From Ustilaginoidea virens (taxonomy: Eukaryota; Ascomycota; Sordariomycetes; Hypocreales; Clavicipitaceae): DNA of 64,000 nt. Positions 44,562 to 56,179 of this stretch are shown here, piece by piece (the stretch's first letter is position 1; each line of letters opens with the position of its first letter). The stretch spans positions 124,001-188,000 of the forward strand of contig NC_057317.1 in NCBI RefSeq assembly GCF_000687475.1, written 5' to 3'. The notes below the pieces were generated by a model that was given only the letters and a program-made list of their open reading frames with translations, did no database searches and had not been told where the DNA came from. The translations under genes were made by a program, and so were the position numbers.

Positions 44562-45558
44562 ATGGAAGTTCCTGGCCTTCCTCGAATTTCTGCCCATGTT
44601 ATCATCAACGGCCAAGTGGCGAAAGAATACGCCCCACCCGAGTTTTTAGAAGAGGAAGCCAATCTTCCGACGAGAATTCGCTACATCGAATCTCAGTCAG
44701 GACAGACTTATACTGTCCGCGTCAAGCTCGACGACAGGAAAGCCCCGCTACAATTCCCAGATTTTAAATTTTCCATCAACCTCTACGTAGATGGAGAGCA
44801 CATCGAGGGTCACTTTCTGACACGTCATGAGTCACGCTACGAGTTTGTCGGGCCTTGCCATAGAACCTCTGTGCCTGAACAATTAATGAGGCAGAAACTG
44901 GTATTCGCGCCCATTTCAGCAGGTACTGGATGCGCATTTCTGACTGCACCTAAGTAGCTCTACTTACCCATGTATAGTTGAAAGCGAGCCTACGGCCAAA
45001 AAAACCGCTCTGCAAAAAGGAGAAGAAGCTAGGGTGGTGAAGGATATTGGAACACTTCGTATTGAAGTTGTAAAAAATCTCGCTTTACTAAAGAAGGGGA
45101 AATTGTCCTATAAAATGATACGGGAAAAGCCTAAATTAACCATTTCTGAGAAGTTGATCAAGGGCAAAGCTATTTCTCATAGGACGGTGTACGTACATAT
45201 CTTTTTCTCTTTATCGTTTGCTAATTTCGTAGCTTCTCCGAGGGCACAATTGAGGGGGATCCCACTGTCTACTATTATGATTATACTCCACTAGCCGATT
45301 TCATATTCCGCTATCGCTCTCACCGTACGATGCGAATGGTTCCCTTTCAAGCCGTGGTGTTCCTGACTGACTCCTGCTCTAGGTGCCCTTCAGCAGGAGT
45401 TCATCATTCCGCGAACTCCGTCTCCTGAACCACCATCCGTCTCACAAGAGATTGATTCCATGTCCGCAGCGGATATCAAGCGTCTTGCAGAGCGCATGCT
45501 CGCTATCGATAGACAAGACGTAAAAAGAGTGAAAAGAGTAAGCTGGATCGATGTATAA
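44562..45558 (+). CDS. DUF7918-family fungal protein of unknown function
   Basis: Member of the fungal DUF7918 family, frequent in ascomycete and basidiomycete genomes and without a known activity. Four exons, 44562..44922, 44978..45188, 45233..45324 and 45383..45558, keep phase throughout and give 279 residues, in the family range. Recognisable blocks: RISAHVIINGQVAKEYAPP at residues about 9-27, RYIESQSGQTYTVRV (about 46-60), KDIGTLRIEVV after the first intron, SEKLIKGKAISHRTVFSEG across the second, FIFRYRSHRALQQEFIIPRT across the third, and a basic C-terminus with AADIKRLAERML. The splice junctions restore the family motifs, which makes the model reliable. It lies in a lower-GC part of the gene island and is convergent with the EFE-like gene downstream. 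Confidence 0.85.
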
Positions 45559-46723
45559 AATCAGAATGGAAGTAATCTGACCTGGCATAGGAGAGTAGCA
45601 CTTCAGAGCGCCGCCGGGTGTTCATCGATCTTGTGGACGAACCGGACGAATAAAGTGCGAATGCCAAGATTGCGAGCGTTGCCTATTGGGAAGCGAGACA
45701 TCACTCGCGCAAATACTGTCGATAGGACTTTGGTTTGAGAAAGAAAGGGCATGGTGACGTGCTGGAACATTGTCTGGGGGGTATTCGCCTTTGCCTACGT
45801 TGAGATCCGGAGCATGCAACAAGGTGACTCTAGCCCGGATACTGTGCTATATCGTTGAAACCATTGCAAACTGTGTCACTTGATTAGTATTAAAACTATA
45901 TCGCTAGAGTGCCATGGCACAGTCTGAAAGACGCAATACATCATCATGGCAAGAAATGGAGGCGCAGCTGGCGGGTAGTGCTTGCGACGTTTGACACATT
46001 CTACGAGGCAGAGTATTTAAGGCAGATAAGATCAAGAGTGTGGTCCATTCGAGACTATGTATTCAGCATCTCGTCGGCTTCGACAGCGTATCATTTGGCC
46101 TCACGGGCTTGCTGATGGCGGTTCGTTGCAGAGCGCCATGACTGTTCCTTGGGCTTCTAGCTCAGATATTCTGGGAATCACCCCCTCGTTGAGAAGCACA
46201 CTGAAGAGGTCTGGTTGAGCAGTATGCCCGTATACCGTGTTGCTAGAATGGAACATTTGCCCTCCTGACCTTGCTCATCTCCTGCCAAGCGACAAGCCAG
46301 GAAGACTGCTCTTTCTCGCCATGCAAGATGGCATTCCGACGCACCCGCGTCGACAGAGTCAGCTGTGAATTCCCAACCTGTCCGATCCGGGTGCCAGATC
46401 CATCCACGTTACAAGGTGCGAGTGCCCACTATACTCTGTAACATCGTTTCAATCGCATCGATTGCTGCCAACTCTCGATAAATACATTCTCCCACAGGGT
46501 GGTTGCGCCTCAAATATGCAACTTTGCTGGACCCAATCAGTTGCAGCCCAGCCCCCCGTCCTGGTCCATCGCGGCTGCTCGCCCCTCCCCCTGGGCCTGG
46601 CGGTTCCTGCGCAAACCTTTTCGTCCCAATCAGCCGTCAGCAACGGTCGAAGCTTATATCGACCCTCGAGTGGCCAGGTCCAGATCCAACAGATCAACAA
46701 GGAAAAACTCTCAGGTGCCAGAA
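45559..46723. other. Spacer between DUF7918 gene and EFE-like gene
   Basis: About 1.2 kb between two convergent genes. No recognisable coding sequence or repeat was found; the short frames present have no domain features. Confidence 0.45.
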
Positions 46724-48075
46724 CTAAGCATACATGGTCCTGAGCTCCTCCCTTTGCAGCATCGCATAACGGCCCTCCTCCACCAGCCTCTGCGTGGTGA
46801 TCCGCCCGGGGTAGTTCCTCATAAACATGTCGGTAAAGTGCTTGCCGTAGTGCACGCCCTCCCGCGGCTCCTGGCCGGCGTCGTACCCCGGCAGCGGCTT
46901 GATGACGGCCTGGAAGCTCGGCTCGTGGAAGTAGGCAAAGGCGAATCTTTCCTCGGTGTTGAGGCCCACCTTGTGCGGAGTGGACGGCAGCGCCGAGTTG
47001 GTCAGGAACTGCATCATGTCGCCTGGGAGGCATCGTCAGCAACCCGTTCAGCTTCTTCTCTCGCGGATGAAGAAACAAAAAAAAAAAAAAAGGGGGGACG
47101 CACCTGGGAAGACGGTAAAGACATTCTCGGCCGGGGGCACAAACACCCATCCTTCGTCGTCCTCTTTGAACCCGGCAGCGCTTTCGCTCCAGTTGGCGAA
47201 GCTCTCGTTTTGGTAGGGAGGGCGGATGAAGAGCGCTGTCCCGTGTCAGTCGGTACATGCGGGCAACAACGGCGGGCCAGACGTGTGCAACTCACCGCCA
47301 ACGTTGTCGGCCGCGGCGAGAACGAGGAGACCGTAGTCGGTGTGGGAGCCGATCCCGCGTCCGTCCTTGCCTTTGCCGTTTGTGGTGTTGTTTGCCGGGA
47401 ACCTATTTTTTTTTTCCTCTCCCCGGTCAGCAGTCTGTCCCCGTCCGCCGCTTGCCTTGGGTCCGCGTTTACGCACCTCAGAACCCTCATGTGGTGCCAG
47501 CCGTCGCGAGTGTACTGGACGAGAGAGCCCTCGGGGACGCCCAGCCCCAGCTCGGTCAGCTTGAGCAGGAGCTCGCCGCTGCGTCCCAGCCCGTCCATGT
47601 ACCGCTCCATGGGCTGCTGGAAGGCGGCGTCGGGCCAGGGGCACCGTCCGTGGCAGGGCCACATGCCCAGCACGCGCTCCTCGTCGAGCGGCAGGTCCTT
47701 GGTCACGGTGAAGATTTCGCTGTAGTCGGCGATGCCGTCCGTCAGCTCTTCCCCGCTGGCAATGTACCCCGAGTAGGTCTGGCTGTCGACGCAGGCGGCC
47801 TTTTGGGCGTAGGGCTTGCCGAAGAAGCGCTTGCTGGCCTCGTCGGCGGCCTTGTACTGCGCCTGCTGGGCGGGCGTCATGGCAATCTGCAGGATGCCGT
47901 CCTGCTGCCACGCCCGGACGATGGCCCTACCGAGCTCCGCGTCCTCCTGCCCGCCGGTGAAGGTGTCGGGCAGGGTGAAGGTTTGCAGACGCCCGACCTT
48001 GGCCTTGTAGCCTGGTGGGATGCCGCTGGCCTTGGAAGGACGCGGGACGGTAAGCTCGGAAGTGGCGGCGGGCAT
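46724..48075 (-). CDS. Ethylene-forming-enzyme-like 2-oxoglutarate/Fe(II) dioxygenase
   Basis: 2-oxoglutarate/Fe(II)-dependent dioxygenase strongly resembling bacterial ethylene-forming enzyme, which fragments 2-oxoglutarate to ethylene and CO2 while hydroxylating arginine. Four exons, 48075..47477, 47402..47296, 47235..47104 and 47022..46724, all in phase, give 378 residues against about 350 in Pseudomonas. Iron ligands are H220, D222 (HTDYG) and H296 (STPHKV). The 2OG-binding arginine is R305 (NTEERFA). By alignment from memory, the counterparts of Pseudomonas EFE E84, R171, Y192 and F283 are E110, R197, Y223 and F311, all kept. Long family blocks also match: TYSGYIASGEE, TRDGWHHMRVLR, HYGKHFTDMFMR. 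The start at 48075 is preferred to an upstream in-frame ATG because of the A-rich leader. The promoter is abutted by retroelement G about 220 bp upstream. Ethylene production itself is inferred, not shown. Confidence 0.93.
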
Positions 48076-48298
48076 CTTTTTTTTTTTCTCTCCAAATCTT
48101 TTGGGGAAAGAGAAGGAGAAGGACGTGCGAGAGAGAAGAAACAAGGTGCTGAAGAGTCTGGATGTTGGGAGCTGTTGGTGAAGCCTGGAGAAGCTGCATG
48201 AGAATCACGCACGGGGCTGGAAGCCGATATTTATATTCGCGGACCACTCGTCGAGTCTCCAACACGGGTGTCTTTTTTTTCTACGACATGGCAGGTTT
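48076..48298. promoter_or_regulatory. Short promoter interval of EFE-like gene
   Basis: About 223 bp between the EFE-like start codon and the probable edge of retroelement G. It includes a TATTTATATT-like AT patch (48228-48237) in a TATA-like position on the minus strand and two T-runs (48078-48087, 48272-48280). No other regulatory site is identified. Confidence 0.4.
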
Positions 48299-48450
48299 GT
48301 ATTGACATCGGAAATCTAGGTTGATCCGATGCCTCGGACTAACATTATCCCGACCCAATAATACTCTTCTCTCTATCTTCTGTAGACTCTATACATTAGT
48401 TCTTTATCGTATTAATACAACACAATATAATCATATTGCTACAATTAATA
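48299..48450 (+). repeat. Probable 5' LTR of element G (about 152 bp)
   Basis: The end at 48450 (CAATTAATA) is well placed because the GGTTATAAGCCCGG primer-binding site follows directly. The start at TGTATTGACATCGG is a guess from the TG start and the change of base composition; no partner LTR is in the window to confirm it. Confidence 0.5.
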
Positions 48451-48465
48451 GGTTATAAGCCCGGA
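48451..48465 (+). promoter_or_regulatory. Primer-binding site of element G
   Basis: GGTTATAAGCCCGGA, the half-tRNA initiator-Met type with one transition (TGAG to TAAG) relative to the site in element III. Confidence 0.7.
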
Positions 48466-48659
48466 TAGCAGTAAATACATAAGAGGATAATCAATATATA
48501 GACCTAACTAGCTATACTTCTACTTACAACCTAAAGACATCTTAGCCGAATATTTACCGATAATAACAAATAAGCTAAATTAAAAATATCTCTCCTAATT
48601 ACTATACAGAAGACCGATAAACTAATAACTGTAACTATAAGTAACTATAGGTATAACCT

Positions 48660-50820
48660 TAGACCGAGGGAAACGATCTAAAAGGCTATTATAATCCGGT
48701 TCCTCTATAAGGAATATTTCCCGCTCTTAACTTAGGCTATTGGTGCGGCATATAACTATAACGCTTTTAATATTTCTCTACCGCCTAGCGATACCTATAG
48801 CCCAATAATACTAAGCTTTTATATTATTATAAGTAGATATTCTAATAAAAAAAAATACTTTTAACTCTAAGCTTGGATAAGATTTAGGGAATAGAAGCCC
48901 GTATAATCTTAGATCTATCTATATGCGATATAAATGCATTAGGATTAAAGTTTTTATATACCCTTATATCTAAAAACCTAGACTAAAGGGTTAGCCCTTA
49001 GGTAGAAATAGGGGGAGATTACTAAGAACTACTACTAACTCCTCCCTCTTATCTACAACCTTTATCTAATCCACTAGATGCTCTTAGTTATTCCTATCTA
49101 CCTATTAAGCGCTTTCTTCTAAAAACTCTTAGCGATTATAATAAAAGAAATATCTAGTAGATTAGGAGGGCTCTTATCTATACTAAAGTTAAAAATGCTA
49201 TCTTACTAGCTAAACTAAAAGCTTGAGATAGAAGACTAAATAGGTATAGTAGGCTATAAAGACCTCCTTAATTAGAACGCATTAGCCTTAAAATAACTAA
49301 AAGGAGAAATAGAAGAAGCCTATATTAATAAAGTCGAACTTTAGTAAGTCCGCTAAGATAAAGTTATATTAGGGATAAAGAATAGGCTGGGTCTCTTACC
49401 TAAAATAATTATAAACTATAAAATAACTACGAAAGAATTATTTAATCTTTTCGAGCTTAAATATTAGCCGTAAGGAGATGCTATCTTCTAAAAGCTTAAT
49501 GCGAAATACCAGGCCCTATTACTTATAACTACCGAAAGCATTATAAACTTTATAAGATAACTTAAAGAAACCTACGATAAATTTAAATAACTCTATAGTA
49601 TATATAATATTAAAGAACCTTATTTTATTAATAAATTCCTAATTAGGCTCGATTCTAGCTTTTACTCCTTCCAAATGGTATTCTATTAGAATAACCTACT
49701 TCTTCCTAAAAAAAATAAAAACGGAACTAAAACTCTAGCTATAATATTTAATACTACTCTTTTTACTGCCTAATAGGAAGAACTCGCCATAAAGCAATAT
49801 AACTTAAAGATAGCAATAATCGCTAAACACAACCTACTATATTATAACTAATCAAAATACTTCTATATATACTATAAAATTAATAGATATATAGATAAAT
49901 AATGCTTTATTCTATATCCTAAGCTTAAGCGAAAGCAAGCATAAAATAATAACTATAGAAGAAAATATAGATTTACCCTACGATAAGAATAGCTAAAAGA
50001 ATCTATAGATGCAGATATAGTTGCCACTTTAGCCTTCCTAAACTCGGCCTTTATAAGCATAGATGCAACTACACTTAAGGTATTACTATCTAAAGTAGTG
50101 CAGACGCTTATAAAAATATATATCTTTAATAATAGCGCATCCTTATATACATTCTATAAAAGCGATAATTTTATTAACCTTATTAGCTACTCTAGAAGCC
50201 CAGTTAATAGTATTATTAATACTATAATTATACTATAGGGTTAAAGAATATATAAAATAATACTTTAGAATGCCTAGCTAATTATCTTAAAGAATACTTT
50301 ATATATACTAAATGCATATATTAACCTAGTATTAGTCGCAGCGCTAAATAAAGATAGAATAACTATTATCTTTAAGAACGGTAAAGCAATAGTTACTCTT
50401 AATAGCATAATTATTCTTATAGCTATAAAGCAATATAGCATATATATCGTAGATAAAGATACAGAGAATTTTAATACGGCCTTAACTAGCTTTAATATTA
50501 TAGACCCAAACCTATAGATCTAGCATAATAGGCTGGGTTACCTAAGCGAGGCTAATATTAAACGGTTGCAAAATATATTAATAGGCATTTAGCCTATGTA
50601 ACTAGGTTATATTTACAATAGATACTATAAGGGTAAGATGCGTAAAATTCTATATACTTAGTTAATTAAAAGGGGAATTAAACCCTTTAAAAGCTTATAT
50701 ATAGATATTACTAGTCTATTCTCTAAGCTAAAGTTAAATAGCGAAAAATATTAGGCAGCCTTTATAAACGACTTTACCAATATAACCTAGGTTTTCCTAA
50801 TTAAATTTAAATTAGAATTT
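48660..50820 (+). pseudogene. Element G gag, protease and integrase start
   Basis: Reads through many TAG/TAA codons. A gag core of the YQALLLITTESIINFI and LKETYDKFK type lies at about 49508-49590. A zinc knuckle near 49860-49920 has cysteines turned to tyrosines. A protease motif near 50130 reads FNNSASLYTFY in place of the usual DSGAS-type box. A gag-pre-integrase segment with LGYLSEANIKRLQN lies near 50535-50575, then integrase until element E enters at 50825. Confidence 0.65.
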
Positions 50821-50825
50821 AAATT

Positions 50826-51614
50826 TATTGCAATTCTAAAGGTCACTATAAAGCAAAGCCTTACTAGCTAGCTAGATGGCACAAGACTGTCTGCGACCTG
50901 TGACTTAATCTTAGTATAAATACTAGATTCGTCACTAAGTCCTAAGACTATACAAGTGCTATAAAGCGAGGCAAGTGTAAAGGCAAGGCAAATATAAGAT
51001 AACCAGAATAACGCAGGAAAGGTGGGAGTTAAGATGCATGTAGTGCATTAACAGGTTCGATTGTGCTGCCCTTCTACTATCTAGAAAGAAGGGGAAAAGC
51101 TATCCTATATATACACGAAGGAGGGGTGGGCCTAGGCATCCAAGGTAGCCAGTAAGAAAGCTCCTCGTAATGCTCGCTTTGCCACGTATATAATACGTCA
51201 GCAGCCCCACTATATCGGGCCTTTTCAACCACCCTAACCACCGCACTAGTAACTAGTCACCGCACTAGTAACTAGCCACCACGCTAGTGACTAACCACCA
51301 CATTAGTGGACTAGCCACCACGCTAGTAGGCCACCACGCTAATTTAGCAATGCCACACCACGCTAGTAGGCCGCCACCACGCTAGTAGGCAACCACGCTA
51401 ATTTAGCAATACCACACCTTTTTAACAAGGCCTACCTTAAGGCCTACTTACTTGATATACAGTAAATAATCCACTAAAAATCCTAAGGTAAAAGGCAAAG
51501 GCCTAAGGTTAGTAAGACTACCGTAAGTCCAAGAGGCGGTATAAGGACTAAAAGGTCAGTAAGCCAGTAGGGCATTAGGCCAGCAGCCTAGTAGGCTACT
51601 ATAGGATTTTAACA
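50826..51614 (-). repeat. 3' LTR of element E (789 bp)
   Basis: Pairs with 56195-56983 over the same 789 bp. It contains a minisatellite of CCACCACGCTAGT-type units (about 51230-51415) that makes up a quarter of the LTR. LTR F and the LTR of element D are shorter relatives. Confidence 0.93.
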
Positions 51615-51889
51615 CCCCCTCTGATTAGCTACTATAGTAGCAAGCTAATCGTATAAAGGATAGGGAAAGAAAATGCAGTAAAAAGTGCTAAGGAAAAACA
51701 TAAGAAAAACCTTAGTAAAAGTATATTAGTATAAGTTAGCAGGCCCTAAGACCTAGTAACTCGCGGAACCTAGTAAATTTAGGGCCCAGCAGTGGCTTAG
51801 TAAGGCCGTCAGCAGGCATACTATTAGTAGGTAAGTAGGTAATTTTCACCAAGCCCAGCTAGGCTTACTCCCTAATATACCGGAATTTT

Positions 51890-52870
51890 AATAGTGTATG
51901 CTTAGTGCGAGCATACTGATTAAAGTCATTAGAATTTAAAATAGAGCCCTGGTTATCGCAATATAGCGGTATAGGGCGTAAAATATCAATTTCCAGCTCC
52001 TTACAAAGGTTAGAAAGCCACTATACCTCACGGATAGTCTCAAGTAATACATCAGATTTAGCTTCTAAAGTAGATAGCACTACTAAAGAGGCTCGCTTAG
52101 AACGCCAGCTAATAGGACCACTATTAATAGTAGTCAAGAAGCCTCCAGTAGATTTAGAGGTTTCTTTACAGCCAGCAAAATCGCTATCAGAATAAGCGGT
52201 TATAATAGGCTGTTGGTTGCTTTTAGTAGTACTAAAGCAAATAGCTAGGTTCTCAGTGCCTTTAAGGTAGCTAAAGCTGCCTTTCGCAGCATTTAGATAT
52301 ACATTAGTTGCCTTGGATATAAACCAAAAGAGGTATTGGGTAGGAAATACTAGGTCGGGCCTAATCATCATCATAAGCCACATTATAGTGCCAGTAAGGC
52401 TCTAATAAAGGCTCTAATCAGTAGGGCTAAGGTCTTTTCCACTAGATTCATTTAGAATCCCTAGTTAAAGTGGAATAAGCTGAGGTTTAGTATCCTATAG
52501 GCCGAATTTAGCTAGGACCTCTACTATAAATTGGGCTTGGTATAGCCATAATAGACCTTCTTTCCTATTTCGTATAATTTGTATACCTAGGAAGAAGGAA
52601 GCCAGACCGTAGTCTTCTATAGCATAGACCTTATGAAATTTCCTTTTTAGCTGGCTAATATAAGTTATATTTAGACCAACTAATAGGCAATCGTCAATAT
52701 AGGTAATAATAAAGGTGCTGGTTTGCTTATTATAAAAGACGGCAGCATCAGAAGCTAAAGATAAGAAACCTTTACTAGAAATTAGGTCTTTTAGCCAATA
52801 TTGCCATTCGCGGGGTGCTTGTTTTAGCCCGTATAGGGCCTTTTTTAGTAAAATAGCTTGCTTAATAGAA
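51890..52870 (-). pseudogene. Element E RT palm and RNase H
   Basis: RT palm motif ALYGLKQAPREWQYW lies near 52800-52850. The catalytic box at about 52690-52720 reads YIDDCLLVG, with both aspartates present. RNase H follows, with a stop-free 120-codon segment 52021-52383 containing SDSDFAGCKETSKSTGGF. Scattered TAG codons separate the segments, and the RNase H end extends to about 51780. Better preserved than the RT genes of I and III. Confidence 0.8.
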
Positions 52871-52873
52871 GGA

Positions 52874-54049
52874 TTAAAGCCGGCTTTTTTTAAGTAAAGT
52901 TAGTAGCCATTGCCGTTGAATATCAGACCAAAGCTTGCTATCGCTATTAGTTAGTAGTAAGCTCTCTATAAATTCAAAAAATCTATTAGAAATATCCATA
53001 TAAATAGTCTCAGAAAGCTCGCTATTTAGAAAGGCGCCTATAAAGTCTTCTGACTTAGGAAAGTAATCCACGGTGGCATTAGTATTAGTAATATCATCCG
53101 GGGTAGCATTAGTAATGCTAGTAAAATTAGTAGGGTCCGGCATGCTTTCTAGGTCATCCGGTATAGCATTAGTGTTAGTAATGCTAGTAAGGTTAGCAGA
53201 GTTAGTAGGGTCAGGAATGCTTTCTAGGTCATCCAGTAAAATAGCAGGTTCTTTACTGCTAAATACCCCCTCTGAACCTATATTTTGCCCTTTGTGAAAG
53301 TCTCCTTTTAGACCACTAGAAATAGGGCCTATACCTTCATTTTGGTGGATAAAGGTAATAAAGGTTGTTTTAGTAATAACCTTCTTCTTTAGAAGGTAGA
53401 CAAGGTAGGTATTAGCATAGGTCTTTTTAAGTAGCTGAATACCTATATGCCCTAGCCGTACATGCCAAATGCCGGCTAATTGTAATAGCTTCTGATATTC
53501 TGTATCAGCAGCTATAAGGGCAGGAGTAGGGCTAGTAGCCACTACAGGATTTTCGCTAGTCGTAATAGCGGGATTTTCGCTAGTCGTAATAGCGGGAGAG
53601 TTAGTAGTAGGGCTGGTAGCCTCTACAGGGTCTTCGCTAGTTGTGGTAGCGGGCTGGTTAGTAGTAGGGCTAGTAGCCTCTACAGGTTCCTTACTAGTCG
53701 CAGTAGTAGGAACGGGGGTAATAGTAGTATCTTCAGGATTACTATAATCAGCAGGGTTAGTAGGGCTGGGGACCTCTACTGATATACTATTAGTAATAGT
53801 ATAATGGCTACAAGGTTGATGTAGTAGTGGTGTGTCTATTCCTTTCTGTGGAAGGAAAAAGCCGTATTTATCAAAGTTAAAAATGCCGATGCATTTACGG
53901 CTTGCTGACCAAAGCTGATTTTTAATTAGTACCCCTTTAGCGGCATAGTGCTTTACACCGCTAATAATGTTAATATCCAAGGCAGGAATATATAGTGCAT
54001 TCTTAAGCTCTATAATACCCCATTTGGTGGGATTAACGCCCTGTAGCAC
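52874..54049 (-). pseudogene. Element E pol segment: protease tail to linker, lacking integrase core
   Basis: A stop-free frame of 391 codons. It runs from the protease C-terminal half (GVNPTKWGIIELKNALYIP) through a repetitive linker with VEATSPTT units, the integrase zinc region (WHVRLGHIGIQLLKKTYANT), then directly into TYLVYLLKKKVITKTTF and the acidic linker with DDLESMPDPTN repeats. Relative to element D, 759 bp (253 codons) of integrase core are missing between KKTYAN and NTYLVY, with a six-base microhomology TAATAC at the junction. The reading frame is preserved. Why the frame is intact amid RIP is discussed as a finding. Confidence 0.85.
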
Positions 54050-54149
54050 AGTAAATCGTGCTATGCCCCAACCAGTAGGGGAAATAGGGCTACCACTAGT
54101 AGTAATTACCGGCTTATTATCCTTCTCAAAATGGTGAAAAGTGGTGAAA

Positions 54150-54709
54150 TACTTCTTGTCATTTACAATATGATAAGTAGAGCCTGTATCGTAAAGGAGG
54201 GCATCTTTAGGGGTCCTACTGCCTGATTTAGCACTATAGCTTATATCAGTGGATATAGTGGTAGAAGAAGAGGAATAGGATATATTAGTATTCTAGGTAT
54301 TATAATTGCCTATAATAAAGGACTCGATATTTTGCTGTTTGCTGCTATTATTAGAGTCCTGTTCCTTCTTCTTTTGCTGCTTCTTCTTCCTATTATTAGT
54401 AGAATTATTCTTACTATTATTAATAGAAGCGGCATTAATAGTAGTAGGGCTAGTAGCCTCTACAGGGTCCTTGCTGTTCATATTAGTAGGACCGGAGATG
54501 GTAGGGCTAGTAGCCTCTACCAGTTCCTTGCTAATTATAATAGTAGGAACGTTACTATTTCGCCTACTAACTAAGCCTTATAAAAGGATAGTTAGGGTGT
54601 TCATCTGGGACTTTATATAGTCCATATCTAGCTGTAGTTGTACAGTAAGATCAGCTTTAGAGTCGGAATCTAAAGTGGCCTTATAAGTGGAAGACCTAGA
54701 CTGTGCCAT
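54150..54709 (-). pseudogene. Element E short gag and protease start
   Basis: Starts ATGGCACAGTC (MAQSRSSTYKATLD) at 54709. After about 45 codons a TAG appears, followed by VEATSPTT-type repeats, a lysine/glutamine-rich patch (KKKQQKKKEQ) and the SFIIGNYNT border block shared with element III. Then LYDTGSTYHIVND, the protease active site, lies at about 54165-54205. The whole gag is about 150 codons and lacks the capsid-like core and any zinc knuckle. Confidence 0.75.
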
Positions 54710-54944
54710 TATAGTGGCTAAAAGTCGTTAAAATGGTGCCAATAGCTGTAAGAACAGATGAATAACCAGCTAAATAGCTGGCAAAATAGTCGAGTAACTA
54801 GCTGGACAGCTAATAAATATAGTGGCTAGTAGCCTACTATAAAAGGTAACCGCAGAGTATAGCGGCAGGTCTCAGTATAAAAGCACAGATGCTGTAAGCG
54901 TTGTGCAAGTCCGTATTATAGCGTTGGTATTCAAGGTGCTTATA

Positions 54945-55085
54945 TGGTGCCGTAATATAAAGGTGCCGTAAGTGCCGTAGGTGCCGTAAGTGCCGCAGGT
55001 GCCGTAGGTGCCGTAGGTGCTATAGGTGCCGTAATATAAAAGGTGCCGTAAGTGCCGTACCAAAAGTGCTATAAGTGGGAGAGTA
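54945..55085. repeat. GGCACCTAC-type tandem repeat in element E leader
   Basis: Many 9-bp units of GTGCCGTAG/A (minus strand GGCACCTACGGCACTTAC) between the primer-binding site and gag. The same array occurs in element D at about 61395-61500. Its three-frame openness produces a spurious GTYGTY-type frame. Confidence 0.85.
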
Positions 55086-55348
55086 TAACAGGTGCCGTAC
55101 AGTGCAGTAGGTATCGTGCACTAGGTGTAAGGATGTTATACAGTGGTATAGTGTGGTAGATATCACACTATAAAATCCGTAGGTGCCGTAGGTTACTCCG
55201 AAAATAACGTAAGATTACGCTAAAAGTGCCGTAAGGTTACACCGTAAGTTGCCGTTAGGTACGCCGTTGATTGCCGCAGGGTAATGCCGTAGGTAACAAA
55301 GGGTAAGCCAAAGGTGATAAGGGTAAGCCGAGGATACCAAAGGATAGC

Positions 55349-56097
55349 TGTTAAAATCCTATAGTAGCCTACTAGGCTGCTGGCCTTATGCCCTACTGGC
55401 CTACTAACCTTCTGGCCCTTATACCGCCTCTTGGACTTACGGTAGTCTTACCAACCTTAAGCCTTTGCCTTTTACCTTAGGATTTTCAGAAGATTATTTA
55501 CTGTATATCAAGTAAGGTAGGCCTTATTAAAAAAAGGTGTGGCATTGCTAAATTAGCGTGGTTGCCTACTAGCGTGGTGGCGGCCTACTAGCGTGGTGTG
55601 GCATTGCTAAATTAGCGTGGTGGCCTACTAGCGTGGTGGCTAATCCACTAGTGTGGTGATTAGTTACTAGTGCGGTGACTAATTACTAGTGCGGTGGTTA
55701 GGGTGGTTGGAAAGGTCGGATATAGCGGGGTTGCTGACGTATCATAGCGAGCATTACGGGGAGCTTTCTTACTGGCTACCTTAGATGCCTGGGCCCACCC
55801 CCCCTTCGTGTATATATAGGATAGCTTTTCCCCTTCTTTCTAGATAGTAGAAGGGCAGCACAATCGAGTCTGTTAATGCACTATATGCCTCTTAACTTCC
55901 ACCTTCCCTGCGTTTCTGGTTATCTTATATTTGCCTTGCCTTTACACTTGCCCTGCTTTATAGCACTTGTATAGTCTTAGGACTTGGTGAAAAATCTAGT
56001 ATTTATACTAAGATTAGTTCACAGGTCGCAGACAGTCTTGTGCCATCTAGCTAGCTAGTAAGGCTCTGCTTTTATAGTGACCTTGAGAATTGCAATA
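55349..56097 (+). mobile_element. Solo LTR F (749 bp) inserted in element E leader
   Basis: A plus-orientation LTR of the D/E family (TGTTAAAATCC to GAATTGCAATA) flanked by the target duplication ATAGC (55344-55348 and 56098-56102). It sits within the leader of element E: the leader sequence on both sides joins to match the continuous leader of element D. No internal region remains, so it is the product of LTR-LTR recombination after insertion. Confidence 0.92.
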
Positions 56098-56179
56098 ATA
56101 GCTATATTAGTAGTACTAATAAGCAAGAGAGACCAAGGGGTGAACACAAAAGAGGTAGGGTAAAAACAAAGAAGTAAAA

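Noticed and set aside
46499..48201. 408- and 314-codon plus-strand frames over the EFE-like gene
   Set aside because: Antisense shadows of a GC-rich multi-exon gene; they cross its introns and lack motifs.
54872..55063. Frame coding for GTY repeats
   Set aside because: A by-product of the 9-bp leader repeat of element E; noncoding leader.
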